Shown piece by piece: positions 7,934 through 17,417 of a stretch of 64,000 bases of DNA. How positions within the stretch are numbered: the stretch's first letter is position 1; the number at the start of each line of letters is the position of its first letter. The stretch covers positions 654,001 through 718,000 of the forward strand of contig NZ_FNSI01000001.1 of the NCBI RefSeq assembly GCF_900104955.1. Reading direction: 5' to 3'. This DNA comes from Beijerinckia sp. 28-YEA-48. GTDB lineage: Bacteria > Pseudomonadota > Alphaproteobacteria > Rhizobiales > Beijerinckiaceae. The notes beneath the pieces were generated by a model. The model had not been told where the DNA came from. It saw nothing but the letters and a program-made list of their open reading frames with translations, and did not search any database. The position numbers were made by a program, and so were the translations under genes.

Positions 7934-8696
7934 GCCGCGCATCGCGCTTGCCGCGCAACTCGATGAAAGCTTTCGCGCTCTCGATACGCTCAACCGGTTG
8001 CGGCTGCTTTGTGATGAAGTTGGCGGTCGGATCGTCTTTACTTCCAGCCTCGGGATCGAAGACCAGGCGCTGACCCATCTGATCCTGGCGAACGATCTGC
8101 CGATCGAGGTGGTGACGCTCGACACCGGCCGGCTGTTCCAGGAAACCTATACCGTCTGGACCGAGACTGAAGCGCGTTATGGTCGGCGCATCCGCGCCTA
8201 TTATCCGCGCCATGAAGCGCTGGAAGAACTTGTCGCCCGTCAGGGCATCGATGGTTTCTACGAGTCCGTCGCGGCGCGCCACGCCTGCTGCGATGTGCGC
8301 AAGGTCGAGCCGCTGAAGCGAGCGCTTGAGGGCGCCAGTGTCTGGATCACCGGCCTGCGCGCCGGGCAATCGGCTGGCCGCAGCGCTGTTGGCTTCGTTG
8401 CTTTCGATAGCGGCCATGGTGTGTTGAAGGCGAATCCGTTGCTCGATTGGGAGCGGGAGCAGCTGACCGACTTCATTGCAGAGAACCATGTTCCGGTGAA
8501 TGCGCTGCATGCGCGGGGCTTTCCCTCGATCGGCTGCGCGCCCTGTACGCGGGCGGTGGCGCCGGGCGAGTCGGAACGGGCCGGGCGCTGGTGGTGGGAA
8601 AACGAAGACCAGAAGGAATGCGGTCTTCACGTCGATGACAGCGGCAGGCTGGTGCGCGCCAAGGCGCCCGCTACGGCCGAAGGACCATTCAGATGA
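7926..8696 (+). CDS. cysH: Adenylylsulfate (APS) reductase, CysH family
   Basis: A 256-residue thioredoxin-dependent reductase. It has the PP-loop-derived [12 protein letters not shown] and [11 protein letters not shown] motifs, and the 4Fe-4S cysteine set C121-C122 (ACCDVRK) plus C204 and C207 (CAPC). These cysteines mark the bacterial APS-reducing type rather than the PAPS-reducing E. coli type. The ECGLH motif with the active-site Cys lies near residue 238, followed by a 17-residue tail. Product sulfite goes to CysI. ATG at 7926 overlaps the DUF934 stop; its own stop overlaps cysD (ATGA). Confidence 0.92.
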   Translation: MSEPRIALAAQLDESFRALDTLNRLRLLCDEVGGRIVFTSSLGIEDQALTHLILANDLPIEVVTLDTGRLFQETYTVWTETEARYGRRIRAYYPRHEALEELVARQGIDGFYESVAARHACCDVRKVEPLKRALEGASVWITGLRAGQSAGRSAVGFVAFDSGHGVLKANPLLDWEREQLTDFIAENHVPVNALHARGFPSIGCAPCTRAVAPGESERAGRWWWENEDQKECGLHVDDSGRLVRAKAPATAEGPFR

Positions 8697-9595
8697 TACA
8701 ACTGACCCATTTGCAGAAGCTGGAAGCTGAATCGATTCACATCATTCGCGAGGTCGCGGCCGAATGCGAAAAGCCGGTGATGCTGTATTCGATCGGCAAG
8801 GATTCCGCCGTGATGCTGCATCTGGCGATGAAAGCCTTTTATCCCGGCAAACTGCCGTTTCCGTTGTTGCATGTCGATACGACCTGGAAATTCCGGGAGA
8901 TGATCGAATTCCGCGACCAGCGCGCCAAGGATCTTGGTCTCGACCTGATCGTCCATATCAACGAAGAGGGCGTCAAGGCGGGTATTAATCCGTTCGACTC
9001 CGGCTCGCGTCTGCACACCGACGTGATGAAGACGCAAGGGCTGAAGCAGGCGCTCGACAAATATGGTTTCGATGCCGCCTTCGGTGGCGCGCGTCGCGAC
9101 GAAGAGAAGTCGCGCGCCAAGGAACGGGTATTCTCGTTGCGCTCGGCCGAGCACCGCTGGGATCCGAAGAATCAGCGTCCGGAACCGTGGCGGCTTTACA
9201 ATACGCGCAAGCGGCCGGGCGAAAGCTTTCGTGTTTTTCCGCTGTCCAATTGGACCGAGGCGGATGTGTGGTCCTATGTGGCCTTGGAGAATATCCCGGT
9301 CGTCCCGCTTTATTTCGCCAAGGAACGGCCGGTCGTGCGCCGCGATGGCGCCCTGATCATGCGTGATGACGAACGGATGAAGCTGCGACCGGGTGAGGTC
9401 GTCGAGAATATGAAAGTCCGGTTCCGCACGCTGGGGTGCTATCCGCTGACAGGCGCCATCGAGAGCGATGCGGAAACCCTGGGCGAAGTGATCGAGGAGA
9501 TGCAGCAGTCGCGTTCGTCTGAACGCCAGGGCCGCATCATCGACCATGACGGCAATGGCTCCATGGAGCAGAAGAAGCAGGAAGGTTATTTCTGA
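8693..9595 (+). CDS. cysD: Sulfate adenylyltransferase small subunit
   Basis: A 300-residue CysD, the catalytic subunit of ATP sulfurylase that makes APS from sulfate and ATP with the GTPase CysN. The PP-loop [13 protein letters not shown] lies near residue 36, [10 protein letters not shown] near 61, and [16 protein letters not shown] near 125. It ends with the usual KKQEGYF. ATGA overlap with cysH and TGATG overlap with cysN. Confidence 0.95.
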   Translation: MIQLTHLQKLEAESIHIIREVAAECEKPVMLYSIGKDSAVMLHLAMKAFYPGKLPFPLLHVDTTWKFREMIEFRDQRAKDLGLDLIVHINEEGVKAGINPFDSGSRLHTDVMKTQGLKQALDKYGFDAAFGGARRDEEKSRAKERVFSLRSAEHRWDPKNQRPEPWRLYNTRKRPGESFRVFPLSNWTEADVWSYVALENIPVVPLYFAKERPVVRRDGALIMRDDERMKLRPGEVVENMKVRFRTLGCYPLTGAIESDAETLGEVIEEMQQSRSSERQGRIIDHDGNGSMEQKKQEGYF

Positions 9596-11235
9596 TGGAC
9601 GCGTTGATCGATGTGCGTCCTCGGGACGAGAACAACCTGGCTTTGGCCGTATCGGAGCTTCCGGCGCAGAAGTCGTTGCTGCGCTTCATCACCTGCGGAT
9701 CGGTGGACGACGGCAAGTCGACGCTGATCGGGCGCATCCTGCACGATACGGGCGGTGTGTTCGACGATCAGCTGGAGACGTTGGAAAACGACTCCCGCAA
9801 GTTTGGCACCCAAGGCGCACGCGTCGATTTCGCTTTGCTCGTCGATGGCCTTTCGGCCGAGCGCGAGCAGGGCATTACGATCGATGTCGCCTATCGCTAT
9901 TTTTCGACGCCGCGCCGGTCCTTCATCGTCGCCGATACGCCGGGCCATGAGCAGTATACGCGAAATATGGCGACGGGCGCCTCGACCGCCGAACTGGCCA
10001 TCATTCTCATCGATGCCCGCAAGGGCGTGTTGCCGCAGACGCGCCGCCATTCCTTCATCGTCTCGATGCTGGGTGTGCGCGAAATCGTCGTCGCCATCAA
10101 CAAGATGGATCTGGTGGCCTGGAGCCAGGAGGTCTACGAGCGCATCGTTGCCGACTACCGCGAGATGGCGAAGCATCTGGGCTTTACCAATGTGGTTTTC
10201 GTTCCGGTTTCCGCGCTTGAGGGCGACAATGTCGCCGCCGCTTCGCAGGCGATGCCTTGGTATCGCGGCGTGACGCTGCTGGGGCATCTTGAGACCGTGG
10301 TGCCGCAGGTGGCTGCCGCGCGCGACGATGGTTTTGCCTTTCCTGTGCAATGGGTCAGCCGCCCCAATCTCGATTTCCGTGGTTATGCCGGTTGGCTGAC
10401 CCGTGGCCAGGTCGCGGCGGGCGATGACGTCGTTGCTCTGCCGAGCGGACGGCGCAGCCAGGTGCAAAGGATTGTCACCGCTGACGGCGATTTGCCGACG
10501 GCTGTTGCCGGCCAGGCGGTCACCCTGACCTTGGTCGATGAGATCGACATTTCGCGTGGCGACGTATTGGTTTCCGCCGCCTATGCCGGCAAGCCGCGCT
10601 CCGAACTGACGGCCAAGCTTTTATGGATGTCGGAACGGTCGCTCGCGGATGGATCGACTTATCTTCTGAAGGTCGGTACCACGACGGCACAGACCAAAGT
10701 GAATGTCTCGCGCACCGTCGATATTCATACCTATGAAGAAGCGGCGACGCAGCGTCTCAACATGAATGAGATCGGCATCGCCACGCTGACGCTCGATCGT
10801 CCGATCGTCGTTGACGATTATCGGGATGACCGGGAGCTCGGTGGTTTCATTCTCATTGATCGTTGGACCAATGAAACGATGGCGCTGGGCTTGGTCGATT
10901 CGAGGCTCGCTGCGGCGCCGCCGGTTGCCGATGGTGAAGCAGCGACGACCGTCTCGCGGTCCTGGCTGGCGCGCACGTTCGACGTGCGTCTGCCACTCAG
11001 AAGCCAGGCCAGGCGCGATCTGATCCGGCGCTCTCTCATCGGCCATGGGCCGCTGTCGGTCCTGATCGGCGCGGTTATTTTCGGGCTGACCGGAACCGTC
11101 AGCGTGGCTGTTGGCGTCGCCCTGATTGATCTGGTGGCGCGCAATTTGCTTGCCTTTTATGTCGCCGGTGCGGGTCAGCAAGTCACGGACCTGAGCGAAG
11201 TCCCGAGCGTCAACGTCGATGGCGACGGCATTTGA
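9595..11235 (+). CDS. cysN: Sulfate adenylyltransferase GTPase subunit with extra hydrophobic C-terminal domain
   Basis: A 546-residue CysN. The GTPase motifs are clear: GSVDDGKSTLIGR near residue 39, DTPGHEQY near 116, NKMDL near 171. The canonical CysN part ends near residue 435. There is no CysC (APS kinase) domain, consistent with an APS reductase in this operon. Instead about 100 extra residues follow, with two hydrophobic stretches (SVLIGAVIFGLTG and VSVAVGVALIDLVARNLLAF) that resemble a DUF2061 membrane domain. This could tether ATP sulfurylase to the membrane (inference). Confidence 0.9.
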   Translation: MDALIDVRPRDENNLALAVSELPAQKSLLRFITCGSVDDGKSTLIGRILHDTGGVFDDQLETLENDSRKFGTQGARVDFALLVDGLSAEREQGITIDVAYRYFSTPRRSFIVADTPGHEQYTRNMATGASTAELAIILIDARKGVLPQTRRHSFIVSMLGVREIVVAINKMDLVAWSQEVYERIVADYREMAKHLGFTNVVFVPVSALEGDNVAAASQAMPWYRGVTLLGHLETVVPQVAAARDDGFAFPVQWVSRPNLDFRGYAGWLTRGQVAAGDDVVALPSGRRSQVQRIVTADGDLPTAVAGQAVTLTLVDEIDISRGDVLVSAAYAGKPRSELTAKLLWMSERSLADGSTYLLKVGTTTAQTKVNVSRTVDIHTYEEAATQRLNMNEIGIATLTLDRPIVVDDYRDDRELGGFILIDRWTNETMALGLVDSRLAAAPPVADGEAATTVSRSWLARTFDVRLPLRSQARRDLIRRSLIGHGPLSVLIGAVIFGLTGTVSVAVGVALIDLVARNLLAFYVAGAGQQVTDLSEVPSVNVDGDGI

Positions 11236-11248
11236 ACGGACTGTGGTC

Positions 11249-12730
11249 ATGAGTAACAGCACGTGGGCAGATCTTCCGGAACAGGGGCGGCGCATTGATG
11301 CGCTGAGCAGCCTGCCGCTGTTCCACAAGTTGCAGGGCGCTTCGGTTCTGCTGGCCGGGCAGGGCGATGCGCTGACCTGGAAAGCCGAACTCCTCGCTGC
11401 CGCCGGCGCCCATGTGGTCGTCGTCACCGACGAGACGTTCACGTCACCATCGCTGGTAGACGGGGCGTTGGGCCGGATCGAATGGCGTGAGTACACTTGG
11501 TCGGATGAAGACTTTTCCGGCATGCGGCTGGCGATCGGCGCCTTTGACGCGGCTGCCGAAGCCAAGGCCTTTTCGGATGCGGCACGGGCGCGAAATATCC
11601 CGGTGAATGTTGTCGATCGACCGGAGTTCTGCGACTTTCAGTTCGGCGCGCTGGTCAATCGCTCGCCACTGGTTGTTGCGATTTCGACCGATGGCGCCGC
11701 GCCGGTTTTCGCGCAGGCTTTGCGGGCACGGATCGAGGGATTGCTGCCGAACGGATTCTCCGACTGGGTCAGCACGGCGAAGACCTGGCGGACGTTGCCG
11801 GCCTTGCGTGAGGCGAGCGCCAGCTTGCGCCGTAATTTCTGGAGCGCCTATGCGCGGCTCGCCTTCTCGCGCCCGCAGACAGCGCCGTCAGAGGAAGATC
11901 GGGAAGTGCTGATGTCTCAGGTTCTGTCTGGCGGTGGCAAGACGGGTCGGGTCAGCCTGGTTGGGGCGGGTCCTGGCAATCCGGAACTGCTCACCCTGAA
12001 GGCCGTGCGGTTGCTGCAAGCCGCCGACGTGATCCTCTATGATCATCTGGTCTCGCAAGAGATCCTCGACTTCGCGCGTCGCGAGGCCAAGCGCATGTTG
12101 GTCGGTAAGACCGGCTATGGACCCTCCTGCAAGCAGGATGACATCAACCGGATGATGGTGTCGCTGGCACGGGAAGGTCGTCATGTGGTGCGGCTGAAGG
12201 GCGGCGATCCCGGTATCTTCGGGCGGGCGGGCGAGGAAATCGCGGCGTGCCGGGCGGCCGGTATCGCAGTCGAGATCGTGCCGGGCATTACCACCGCGCA
12301 GGGCGCGGCAGCGGATCTGGGAATCTCCCTCACGCATCGCGATCATGCGCAACGCGTGCAGTTCGTCACGGGTCATGCGCGCAGCGGCACGCTGCCCGAG
12401 TCGATTCGTTGGGAGGCCATCGCCGATGGTGCGGCGACGACGATCATCTATATGCCGCGCAAGACCCTTGGCGGATTGCGGGACGCGGCGCTGCAAGCTG
12501 GGCTTTCGCCTGACACGCCGGCGGCTGCGGTGTTCTCCGCCACCCGCGAGAACAGCCGCACCTTCATTGCCACGATCGCGACTTTGCCGGAACAGCTGGA
12601 GGCGATCGATCTCGACGGCCCGGTGATCGTGATGATCGGTTCGGTGCTGAACGAGGTCGCGGCCTTGGCCGATGATGTGACTGAGTCTCTCGTTGAGACC
12701 GTGCCGCAACGGTCCGCGGGCGCGGCATAA
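11249..12730 (+). CDS. cysG: Siroheme synthase CysG-type: precorrin-2 dehydrogenase and uroporphyrinogen-III methyltransferase
   Basis: About 493 residues. The N-terminal third is a Met8/CysG-N domain (VLLAGQGDALTWKAELLAAAGA) for NAD-dependent precorrin-2 oxidation and iron insertion. The C-terminal part, from about residue 225, is a SAM-dependent uroporphyrinogen-III C-methyltransferase: VGAGPGNPELLTLKA, VRLKGGDPGIFGRAGEE, VPGITTA and IYMPRKT. It makes the siroheme needed by CysI. An in-frame ATG at 11219, inside cysN, is an alternative start; neither has a strong ribosome site. Last gene of the operon, convergent with the glycosyltransferase 5 bp away. Confidence 0.88.
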   Translation: MSNSTWADLPEQGRRIDALSSLPLFHKLQGASVLLAGQGDALTWKAELLAAAGAHVVVVTDETFTSPSLVDGALGRIEWREYTWSDEDFSGMRLAIGAFDAAAEAKAFSDAARARNIPVNVVDRPEFCDFQFGALVNRSPLVVAISTDGAAPVFAQALRARIEGLLPNGFSDWVSTAKTWRTLPALREASASLRRNFWSAYARLAFSRPQTAPSEEDREVLMSQVLSGGGKTGRVSLVGAGPGNPELLTLKAVRLLQAADVILYDHLVSQEILDFARREAKRMLVGKTGYGPSCKQDDINRMMVSLAREGRHVVRLKGGDPGIFGRAGEEIAACRAAGIAVEIVPGITTAQGAAADLGISLTHRDHAQRVQFVTGHARSGTLPESIRWEAIADGAATTIIYMPRKTLGGLRDAALQAGLSPDTPAAAVFSATRENSRTFIATIATLPEQLEAIDLDGPVIVMIGSVLNEVAALADDVTESLVETVPQRSAGAA

Positions 12731-12735
12731 CCGAC

Positions 12736-14076
12736 TCACAGCTCGGCCAGGAAAGCCTCAATCCCGGCGAAATAATTTGCCCAGGTCGGTGCGACAAAGC
12801 GGCGAGCCAGGGCCTTTGCGGCCTGTGTTGCCGCCGAATTCTCATCAGTCAGTTCAAGGATTGCCCTCTGCCATCCGGGGCCATCGAGCGGCGAGAGCAA
12901 CGTTGCGCAGCCTTGCGCGATTTCTCTGAAGACTGGGATGTCTGAAGCGATCGCAGGCGTGCCGACGGACATGGCCTCGACGATCGGCAAGCCGTAGCCT
13001 TCGCCAAAGGTCGGCATCAGCAGGGCGCGGGCATTGCGCACGAGCTGCTGCAGGTGAACCGATGGAACACCGGAGACCTCGGCCACATGGGTCTTGAGCG
13101 CCGGCGTGCGCTCAAGCATATCGACCACCTGTTCGCATTCCCAGCCGCGACCGCCGACAATCAGAAGGCGCGGAGCATCAGGGCTTTTTTCCACCATCTC
13201 GCGCCAGACCTGCAGCAACAGCAGATGGTTTTTGCGTGGTTCGATGGTGCCGACGATGACGAAATAGGGGTGGCCTCCAGCGATGGTGCTGGTGCTTTGC
13301 AGCGCGGCTGTTTCAAGCGGCGAGGGAAAGTGCCCGACATGGATCGGCCGCTGCCGTGCACCCATGCGCGTCAATTCTTCCTGCAGGCGCTCTTTGACGA
13401 CTTCCGCGGACACCAGAAACGCGTCGGCGTGATGACTGGCTGTCTGCAGACGGCGCCGGAACAGGTCGAGATTACCGGGGCGGAAATATTCAGGAAAGTC
13501 GATCGAAAGCAGATCGTAAATATAGAAAACCTTTTTCAGGTCCGGGCGGCTGTCGAGCCAGCGCAATTTCTCCGGCTTTTCGAGAATGTGCTGGGCGATG
13601 TTGAGATAGACGGTACCTGGCGGAATCTTGACCTGGGGGCTGTGGGCCAGACGATTCATGGTCATCAGTGCCGAGCGCTGATGTTTGCGCAGGTAAGACT
13701 GTCGCGGCGGTTCCCCCTGGGAAATAGCCAGGGGCGCGCCGGGCTTGGAGGCGAGCCATTCCGTCAGGAGGCGGAGGGTATTCTCGTCGCCGGCCCCGGG
13801 CTTTTCCTGCCAAAAATGTTCGGCCAACTCGACGAGCCGGTTGGTCCGGCGCAGGGAATGGCGATGAAACGGCCCAAATAGCCCGTAATGCAGCCCTCCG
13901 GCCACGTTGGCCTGCCGACCGGGCACATGTTCGGCGGCGAAATGGCGTGCAAAGGCGAGGTCGATCCGGTCGATTCCGGTTGGTGTCGGCACGGTCAGGC
14001 GCGAAACCAGGTGGGTGACGTCAAATGTAACGTGGAAAGGAGGGGGCAAGGAACCGTCTTTGGCGCGTGGAATCAC
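12736..14076 (-). CDS. Group 1 (GT4-type) glycosyltransferase
   Basis: A GT-B glycosyltransferase of about 446 residues. Near the N-terminus is VTFDVTHLVSRL...PTGIDRIDLAFARHF, a pattern seen in polysaccharide GT4 enzymes. The nucleotide-sugar half has IVGTIEPRKNHLLL and the EX7E-like GEGYGLPIVEAMSVGTPAIAS block. The start is uncertain: the frame has no ATG before the conserved region except at 14496, inside the divergent epimerase gene. A GTG at 14076 (used here) or TTG at 14049 are possible. Donor is probably GDP-mannose or another hexose, given the neighbours (inference). Confidence 0.75.
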   Translation of the reverse strand: MIPRAKDGSLPPPFHVTFDVTHLVSRLTVPTPTGIDRIDLAFARHFAAEHVPGRQANVAGGLHYGLFGPFHRHSLRRTNRLVELAEHFWQEKPGAGDENTLRLLTEWLASKPGAPLAISQGEPPRQSYLRKHQRSALMTMNRLAHSPQVKIPPGTVYLNIAQHILEKPEKLRWLDSRPDLKKVFYIYDLLSIDFPEYFRPGNLDLFRRRLQTASHHADAFLVSAEVVKERLQEELTRMGARQRPIHVGHFPSPLETAALQSTSTIAGGHPYFVIVGTIEPRKNHLLLLQVWREMVEKSPDAPRLLIVGGRGWECEQVVDMLERTPALKTHVAEVSGVPSVHLQQLVRNARALLMPTFGEGYGLPIVEAMSVGTPAIASDIPVFREIAQGCATLLSPLDGPGWQRAILELTDENSAATQAAKALARRFVAPTWANYFAGIEAFLAEL

Positions 14077-14298
14077 AGTCGGAACAATAGATTGCCAGAG
14101 AAACTGGTGATTGGCGACCGGGATAGGAGGTAAACTATGGTCATGATTTTTGATGGCCGGGAAGAAGCTGATCGTGTCACTCCAGTAGGCCTTATCTGGA
14201 CCGTTCGGCAATCTTTTGGTAACGAAAGTTTGGTGGAGATAGGCTGCGTGCAGGGCTACTCCCGCGTGTTTTTTTATGTGTCTTGAAAAGAGGTCTGG

Positions 14299-15534
14299 GT
14301 GCAAAGTCCAGCCGTGCACGTCCGTCCGGCAGCCATAAAGGGCACTCCTTTCAAGCTGTCGCACGCCCTTCCGTGGCTCAAAGACACTGCGTTTGACGTT
14401 TGGTCGAACGCGGGCCGCGATCCCAAAGGCGGATTTTTCGAAAGCCTCGACCTGTCGGGGCGTCCCATTGTGGAACCGCGTCGGGTGCGGGTTCAAGCCC
14501 GTCAGGTCTACAGCTTTTCCCAGGCCGGGGATTTAGGTTGGGAAGGCGACTGGCAGGCCCAGGTTGAGCATGGACTTGACTATATCGCCCGGCATGGACG
14601 CGATGAACAGGGTTACCTGCGCGGCACGATCGCGGCTGACGGAAAGGCCATCGAGGCGGCGCCGGATCTTTACGACCAGGCTTTCTATCTGCTGGCCCTG
14701 GCACACGGCTTCCGCGTCACGGGCGATGTGAAATACCAACGCTTGGCGCTCGATCTCTTGCGCCAGCTGCGTCGTGATTTCAGCCATCCGCTGGGTGGTT
14801 TCTACGATACGCCCGTCAGTCGGGAGCGACTGTGCGCCAATCCGCACATGCATCTGCTCGAGGCGGCTTTGGCCTGGATCGAGGCAAGCGATAGCCACGC
14901 CTGGCGGCAATTGGCGACAGAGATCGTCGACCTGTGCAAGGCCCGCCTGATCGATCGCAAGACTGGTGCGCTGCTGGAACATTTCAATGCGGATTGGTCG
15001 CCGGTAGATATCGGCCCTTTGGCATCTATCGAGCCTGGACATCAATTCGAATGGTGCTGGCTGCTGATCCGCTATGAAACGCTGGTAGAGGAAGTTGATG
15101 CGTCGGTTTATCGGACGCTCTTCGACATCGGCCGGCACCACGGCGTCTGCGCGGAGCGCGGCGTCGCGATCGACGAATTGCGCCGCGATCTGACCTGGAA
15201 ACGGGCGCAGGCACGGTTGTGGCCGCAAACCGAGCGGTTGAAAGCAGCTGTTGCTTTGGCTCAATTGTCGTCTGGCGCGGTACGCGCCGCTTATGTGGTT
15301 GAAGCGCGCGAAGCCGTTGCCGGGCTTGGCCTCTATTTCAGCGGCGTTCCGAAAGGATTGTGGCGGGACAAGCTTTTGCAGGATGGCACGTTCGTTCAAG
15401 AACCGGCACCGGCGAGCACGTTCTATCATATTGTCTGCGCCATCACGGAACTGTCGCGCAGCGATCTGGGCTTTGACAGTCAATCGGCGGACTTGAAGTC
15501 CCCGTTCGAGCTGGCGGCATCGACCTTCCGCTGA
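14299..15534 (+). CDS. N-acylglucosamine 2-epimerase family protein, type III phosphomannose isomerase-like
   Basis: A 411-residue (alpha/alpha)6-barrel protein of the AGE family. The family also contains rhizobial type III mannose-6-phosphate isomerase. Seen: RVRVQARQVYSFSQAG near residue 57, PDLYDQAFYLLALAHGFRVTGD near 118, NPHMHLLEAALAW near 178, and EPGHQFEWCWLL near 245 carrying the catalytic-type histidine. The next gene is a mannose-1-phosphate guanylyltransferase that lacks its own isomerase domain, which supports a mannose-6-phosphate isomerase role. GTG start with AAGAGG upstream. A GlcNAc or mannose epimerase is the alternative. Confidence 0.78.
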   Translation: MQSPAVHVRPAAIKGTPFKLSHALPWLKDTAFDVWSNAGRDPKGGFFESLDLSGRPIVEPRRVRVQARQVYSFSQAGDLGWEGDWQAQVEHGLDYIARHGRDEQGYLRGTIAADGKAIEAAPDLYDQAFYLLALAHGFRVTGDVKYQRLALDLLRQLRRDFSHPLGGFYDTPVSRERLCANPHMHLLEAALAWIEASDSHAWRQLATEIVDLCKARLIDRKTGALLEHFNADWSPVDIGPLASIEPGHQFEWCWLLIRYETLVEEVDASVYRTLFDIGRHHGVCAERGVAIDELRRDLTWKRAQARLWPQTERLKAAVALAQLSSGAVRAAYVVEAREAVAGLGLYFSGVPKGLWRDKLLQDGTFVQEPAPASTFYHIVCAITELSRSDLGFDSQSADLKSPFELAASTFR

Positions 15535-15647
15535 TGAGCGGTTGATTGCGCAGCATTATCCTTTTACGTGGATCGATGTAGTTTACCCAAGGCGCGCCGG
15601 GCCTGTCGTGCTCAGCGCTATTCATTGCCGATTTCGTGGAGATAAAA

Positions 15648-16724
15648 GTGACGATAAGCGCCGCCCAGATCATTCCGGTCGTCCTGAGCGGTGGCAGCGG
15701 CACGCGACTGTGGCCGCTTTCGACACCGCAGAAGCCGAAGCAGTTTCATCGTCTCATCGACGACAATACGATGTTCCAGCAGACGTGTTTGCGGGTATCG
15801 CCCAGTGTGGACCCGCGCTTCGGCAGTCCCATGGTCATCTGCAATACGCGCCACGAAGACTATGTCATCGCGCAGCTTGAGGAAGCTTCGATCACGACGG
15901 GCACGGTGATTGCGGAGCCGACCGGGCGCAACAGTGCTCCGGCGATCGCTATCGCCAGCTTGCATGCCCATGCGAAGGATCCTGACGCTCTCTTGCTTAT
16001 TCTGCCGTCTGATCATGCCATTCCCGATGTCGAACGGTTCCGGGACAGCATTTTCCATGGCATCGCGGCGGCGCAGCGCGACTTCATCGTGACGCTGGGC
16101 ATTCGCCCCACCGGCCCCGAGACCGGTTATGGTTATATCAATGCGGGCGAGAAGTTCGACGACCACGCCGCGAAAGTGAAGCGCTTTGTCGAGAAGCCGG
16201 ATCGCGAAACCGCCGAAGGTTATCTCGCCGCTGGCGACTATCTGTGGAACGCTGGCATGTTCCTGTTCAAGGCGTCGGCCATGCTGGCGGCTTTGCGTCA
16301 ACACGCACCTGATCTGCTGGCGCAGGCGCAGGTGGCCTATGCGTCGGCCAAGCCCGGCGGCCGACATATTCGCCTTCCGCTTGATCAATTCAGCAAATGT
16401 CGCTCGATCTCCATCGACTACGCGGTCATGGAAAAGGCCGACAATGTCGCGGTTGTTCCGGTCGATTTTGCCTGGAGCGATCTTGGATCCTGGGCGTCGA
16501 TCTGGGAACAATCGAGCCGCGACGGCGAAAACAACAGTCTGCATGGGGCGGCCGTCGCGTCCGACAGTCGTAACAATTTGATTTTTGCTGAGGGTATTTC
16601 TGTCGGGGTTATCGGGGTGGAGGGGCTGGTCGTCGTTGCTACGCCCAATGGCGTCCTGGTGGTCCCACGCGATCGCACCGAGGAGGTGCGCAAGATCGTC
16701 GATGCGCTGATGCCCAACAGCTAG
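15648..16724 (+). CDS. Mannose-1-phosphate guanylyltransferase (single-domain)
   Basis: A 358-residue nucleotidyltransferase that forms GDP-mannose. Signature GGSGTRLWPLSTPQKPKQF lies near residue 14, LLILPSDHAI near 115, and RFVEKPD near 180. The cupin phosphomannose isomerase domain of bifunctional ManC/AlgA enzymes is absent. GTG at 15648 is chosen since GGAG sits 7 bases upstream; GTG at 15636 is in frame. It probably works with the preceding isomerase-like gene; no phosphomannomutase gene is in the window. Confidence 0.87.
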   Translation: MTISAAQIIPVVLSGGSGTRLWPLSTPQKPKQFHRLIDDNTMFQQTCLRVSPSVDPRFGSPMVICNTRHEDYVIAQLEEASITTGTVIAEPTGRNSAPAIAIASLHAHAKDPDALLLILPSDHAIPDVERFRDSIFHGIAAAQRDFIVTLGIRPTGPETGYGYINAGEKFDDHAAKVKRFVEKPDRETAEGYLAAGDYLWNAGMFLFKASAMLAALRQHAPDLLAQAQVAYASAKPGGRHIRLPLDQFSKCRSISIDYAVMEKADNVAVVPVDFAWSDLGSWASIWEQSSRDGENNSLHGAAVASDSRNNLIFAEGISVGVIGVEGLVVVATPNGVLVVPRDRTEEVRKIVDALMPNS

Positions 16725-16725
16725 A

Positions 16726-16758
16726 GCAAATTGCGTTTCGGCGGAAACGCAATTTTGC
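16726..16758. repeat. Dispersed hairpin repeat, copy A
   Basis: GCAAATTGCGTTTC (16726-16739), loop GGCG, GAAACGCAATTTTGC (16744-16758), immediately after the guanylyltransferase stop. It is followed by a module at 16771-16805 (TTTGGACGCGTCTTTGGG...GTTTGACTCGGTCAAG) that recurs in part at 26625-26638 and 55001-55034. Confidence 0.65.
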
Positions 16759-16909
16759 CTGGGATCTTTGTTTGGACGCGTCTTTGGGTCGTTTGACTCG
16801 GTCAAGGCGCAGACCCTGATAAACCGCAATATTTTGCACTAAACTCTATCCCTCCTTCACGAAATTACGATTTCGCGAGCTTCCACATTCAGGTTAGTCT
16901 CATTCCAGA

Positions 16910-16938
16910 GAGCGCCGGATAAGTCATTGCCGGCGCTC
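16910..16938 (+). promoter_or_regulatory. Leader hairpin upstream of the molybdenum hydroxylase operon
   Basis: GAGCGCCGG (16910-16918) pairs with CCGGCGCTC (16930-16938) across an 11-base loop. It ends about 6 bases before the ribosome site GGGAGAG and 19 bases before the ATG at 16958. It could modulate translation or mRNA stability. It is too small for a molybdenum cofactor riboswitch. Confidence 0.4.
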
Positions 16939-16957
16939 GACCTAGGGAGAGACCGGC

Positions 16958-17407
16958 ATGGCGACGTTGAACGTCAATGGGAAATCGTATGACGCGGATG
17001 TTGATCCGCGCACGCCGTTGTTGTGGGTGTTGCGCGATTCACTTGGGCTGACAGGCACGAAATATGGCTGCGGTATCGCCCAATGCGGCGCCTGCACCGT
17101 CCATATCGATGGTGTCGCGATGCGCTCCTGTTCCGTCCCGGTGAATATGGTGGCCGGCAAGAAGGTCACCACCGTCGAGGGCCTGGCTGTCAAAGGCGCG
17201 CTGTCGAAAGTGCAGAAGGCCTGGCTCGACAATGAAGTGCCGCAATGTGGCTATTGCCAGAGCGGTATGATCATGGCCGTCACGGCTCTGTTGAAGGACA
17301 AGCCGAAGCCGACCGACGCCGACATCGATGCTGCCCTCACCAATATCTGTCGCTGTGGGACCTATCAGCAGGTCCGCCAGGCGATCCATGCAGCAGCGAA
17401 AGCGTGA
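16958..17407 (+). CDS. 2Fe-2S small subunit of an isoquinoline 1-oxidoreductase-type molybdenum hydroxylase
   Basis: A 149-residue xanthine-oxidase-family iron-sulfur subunit. The plant-type ferredoxin cluster cysteines are C38, C43, C46 and C58; the helical-domain cluster uses C97, C100, C131 and C133 (CRCGTY). It transfers electrons from the molybdenum subunit encoded next. There is no FAD subunit, the arrangement of two-subunit IorAB-type enzymes that pass electrons to cytochromes rather than NAD. A cytochrome c gene two genes downstream fits this. Confidence 0.9.
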   Translation: MATLNVNGKSYDADVDPRTPLLWVLRDSLGLTGTKYGCGIAQCGACTVHIDGVAMRSCSVPVNMVAGKKVTTVEGLAVKGALSKVQKAWLDNEVPQCGYCQSGMIMAVTALLKDKPKPTDADIDAALTNICRCGTYQQVRQAIHAAAKA

Positions 17408-17417
17408 GGAGGCGGAC

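Noticed and set aside
15618-16829. 403-codon minus-strand frame opposite the guanylyltransferase
   Set aside because: No recognisable domain; the plus-strand nucleotidyltransferase motifs are intact across the same span.
16910-16938. Molybdenum cofactor riboswitch before the Mo hydroxylase
   Set aside because: Only one simple hairpin is present; the multi-stem Moco RNA structure and its conserved bases are not seen.
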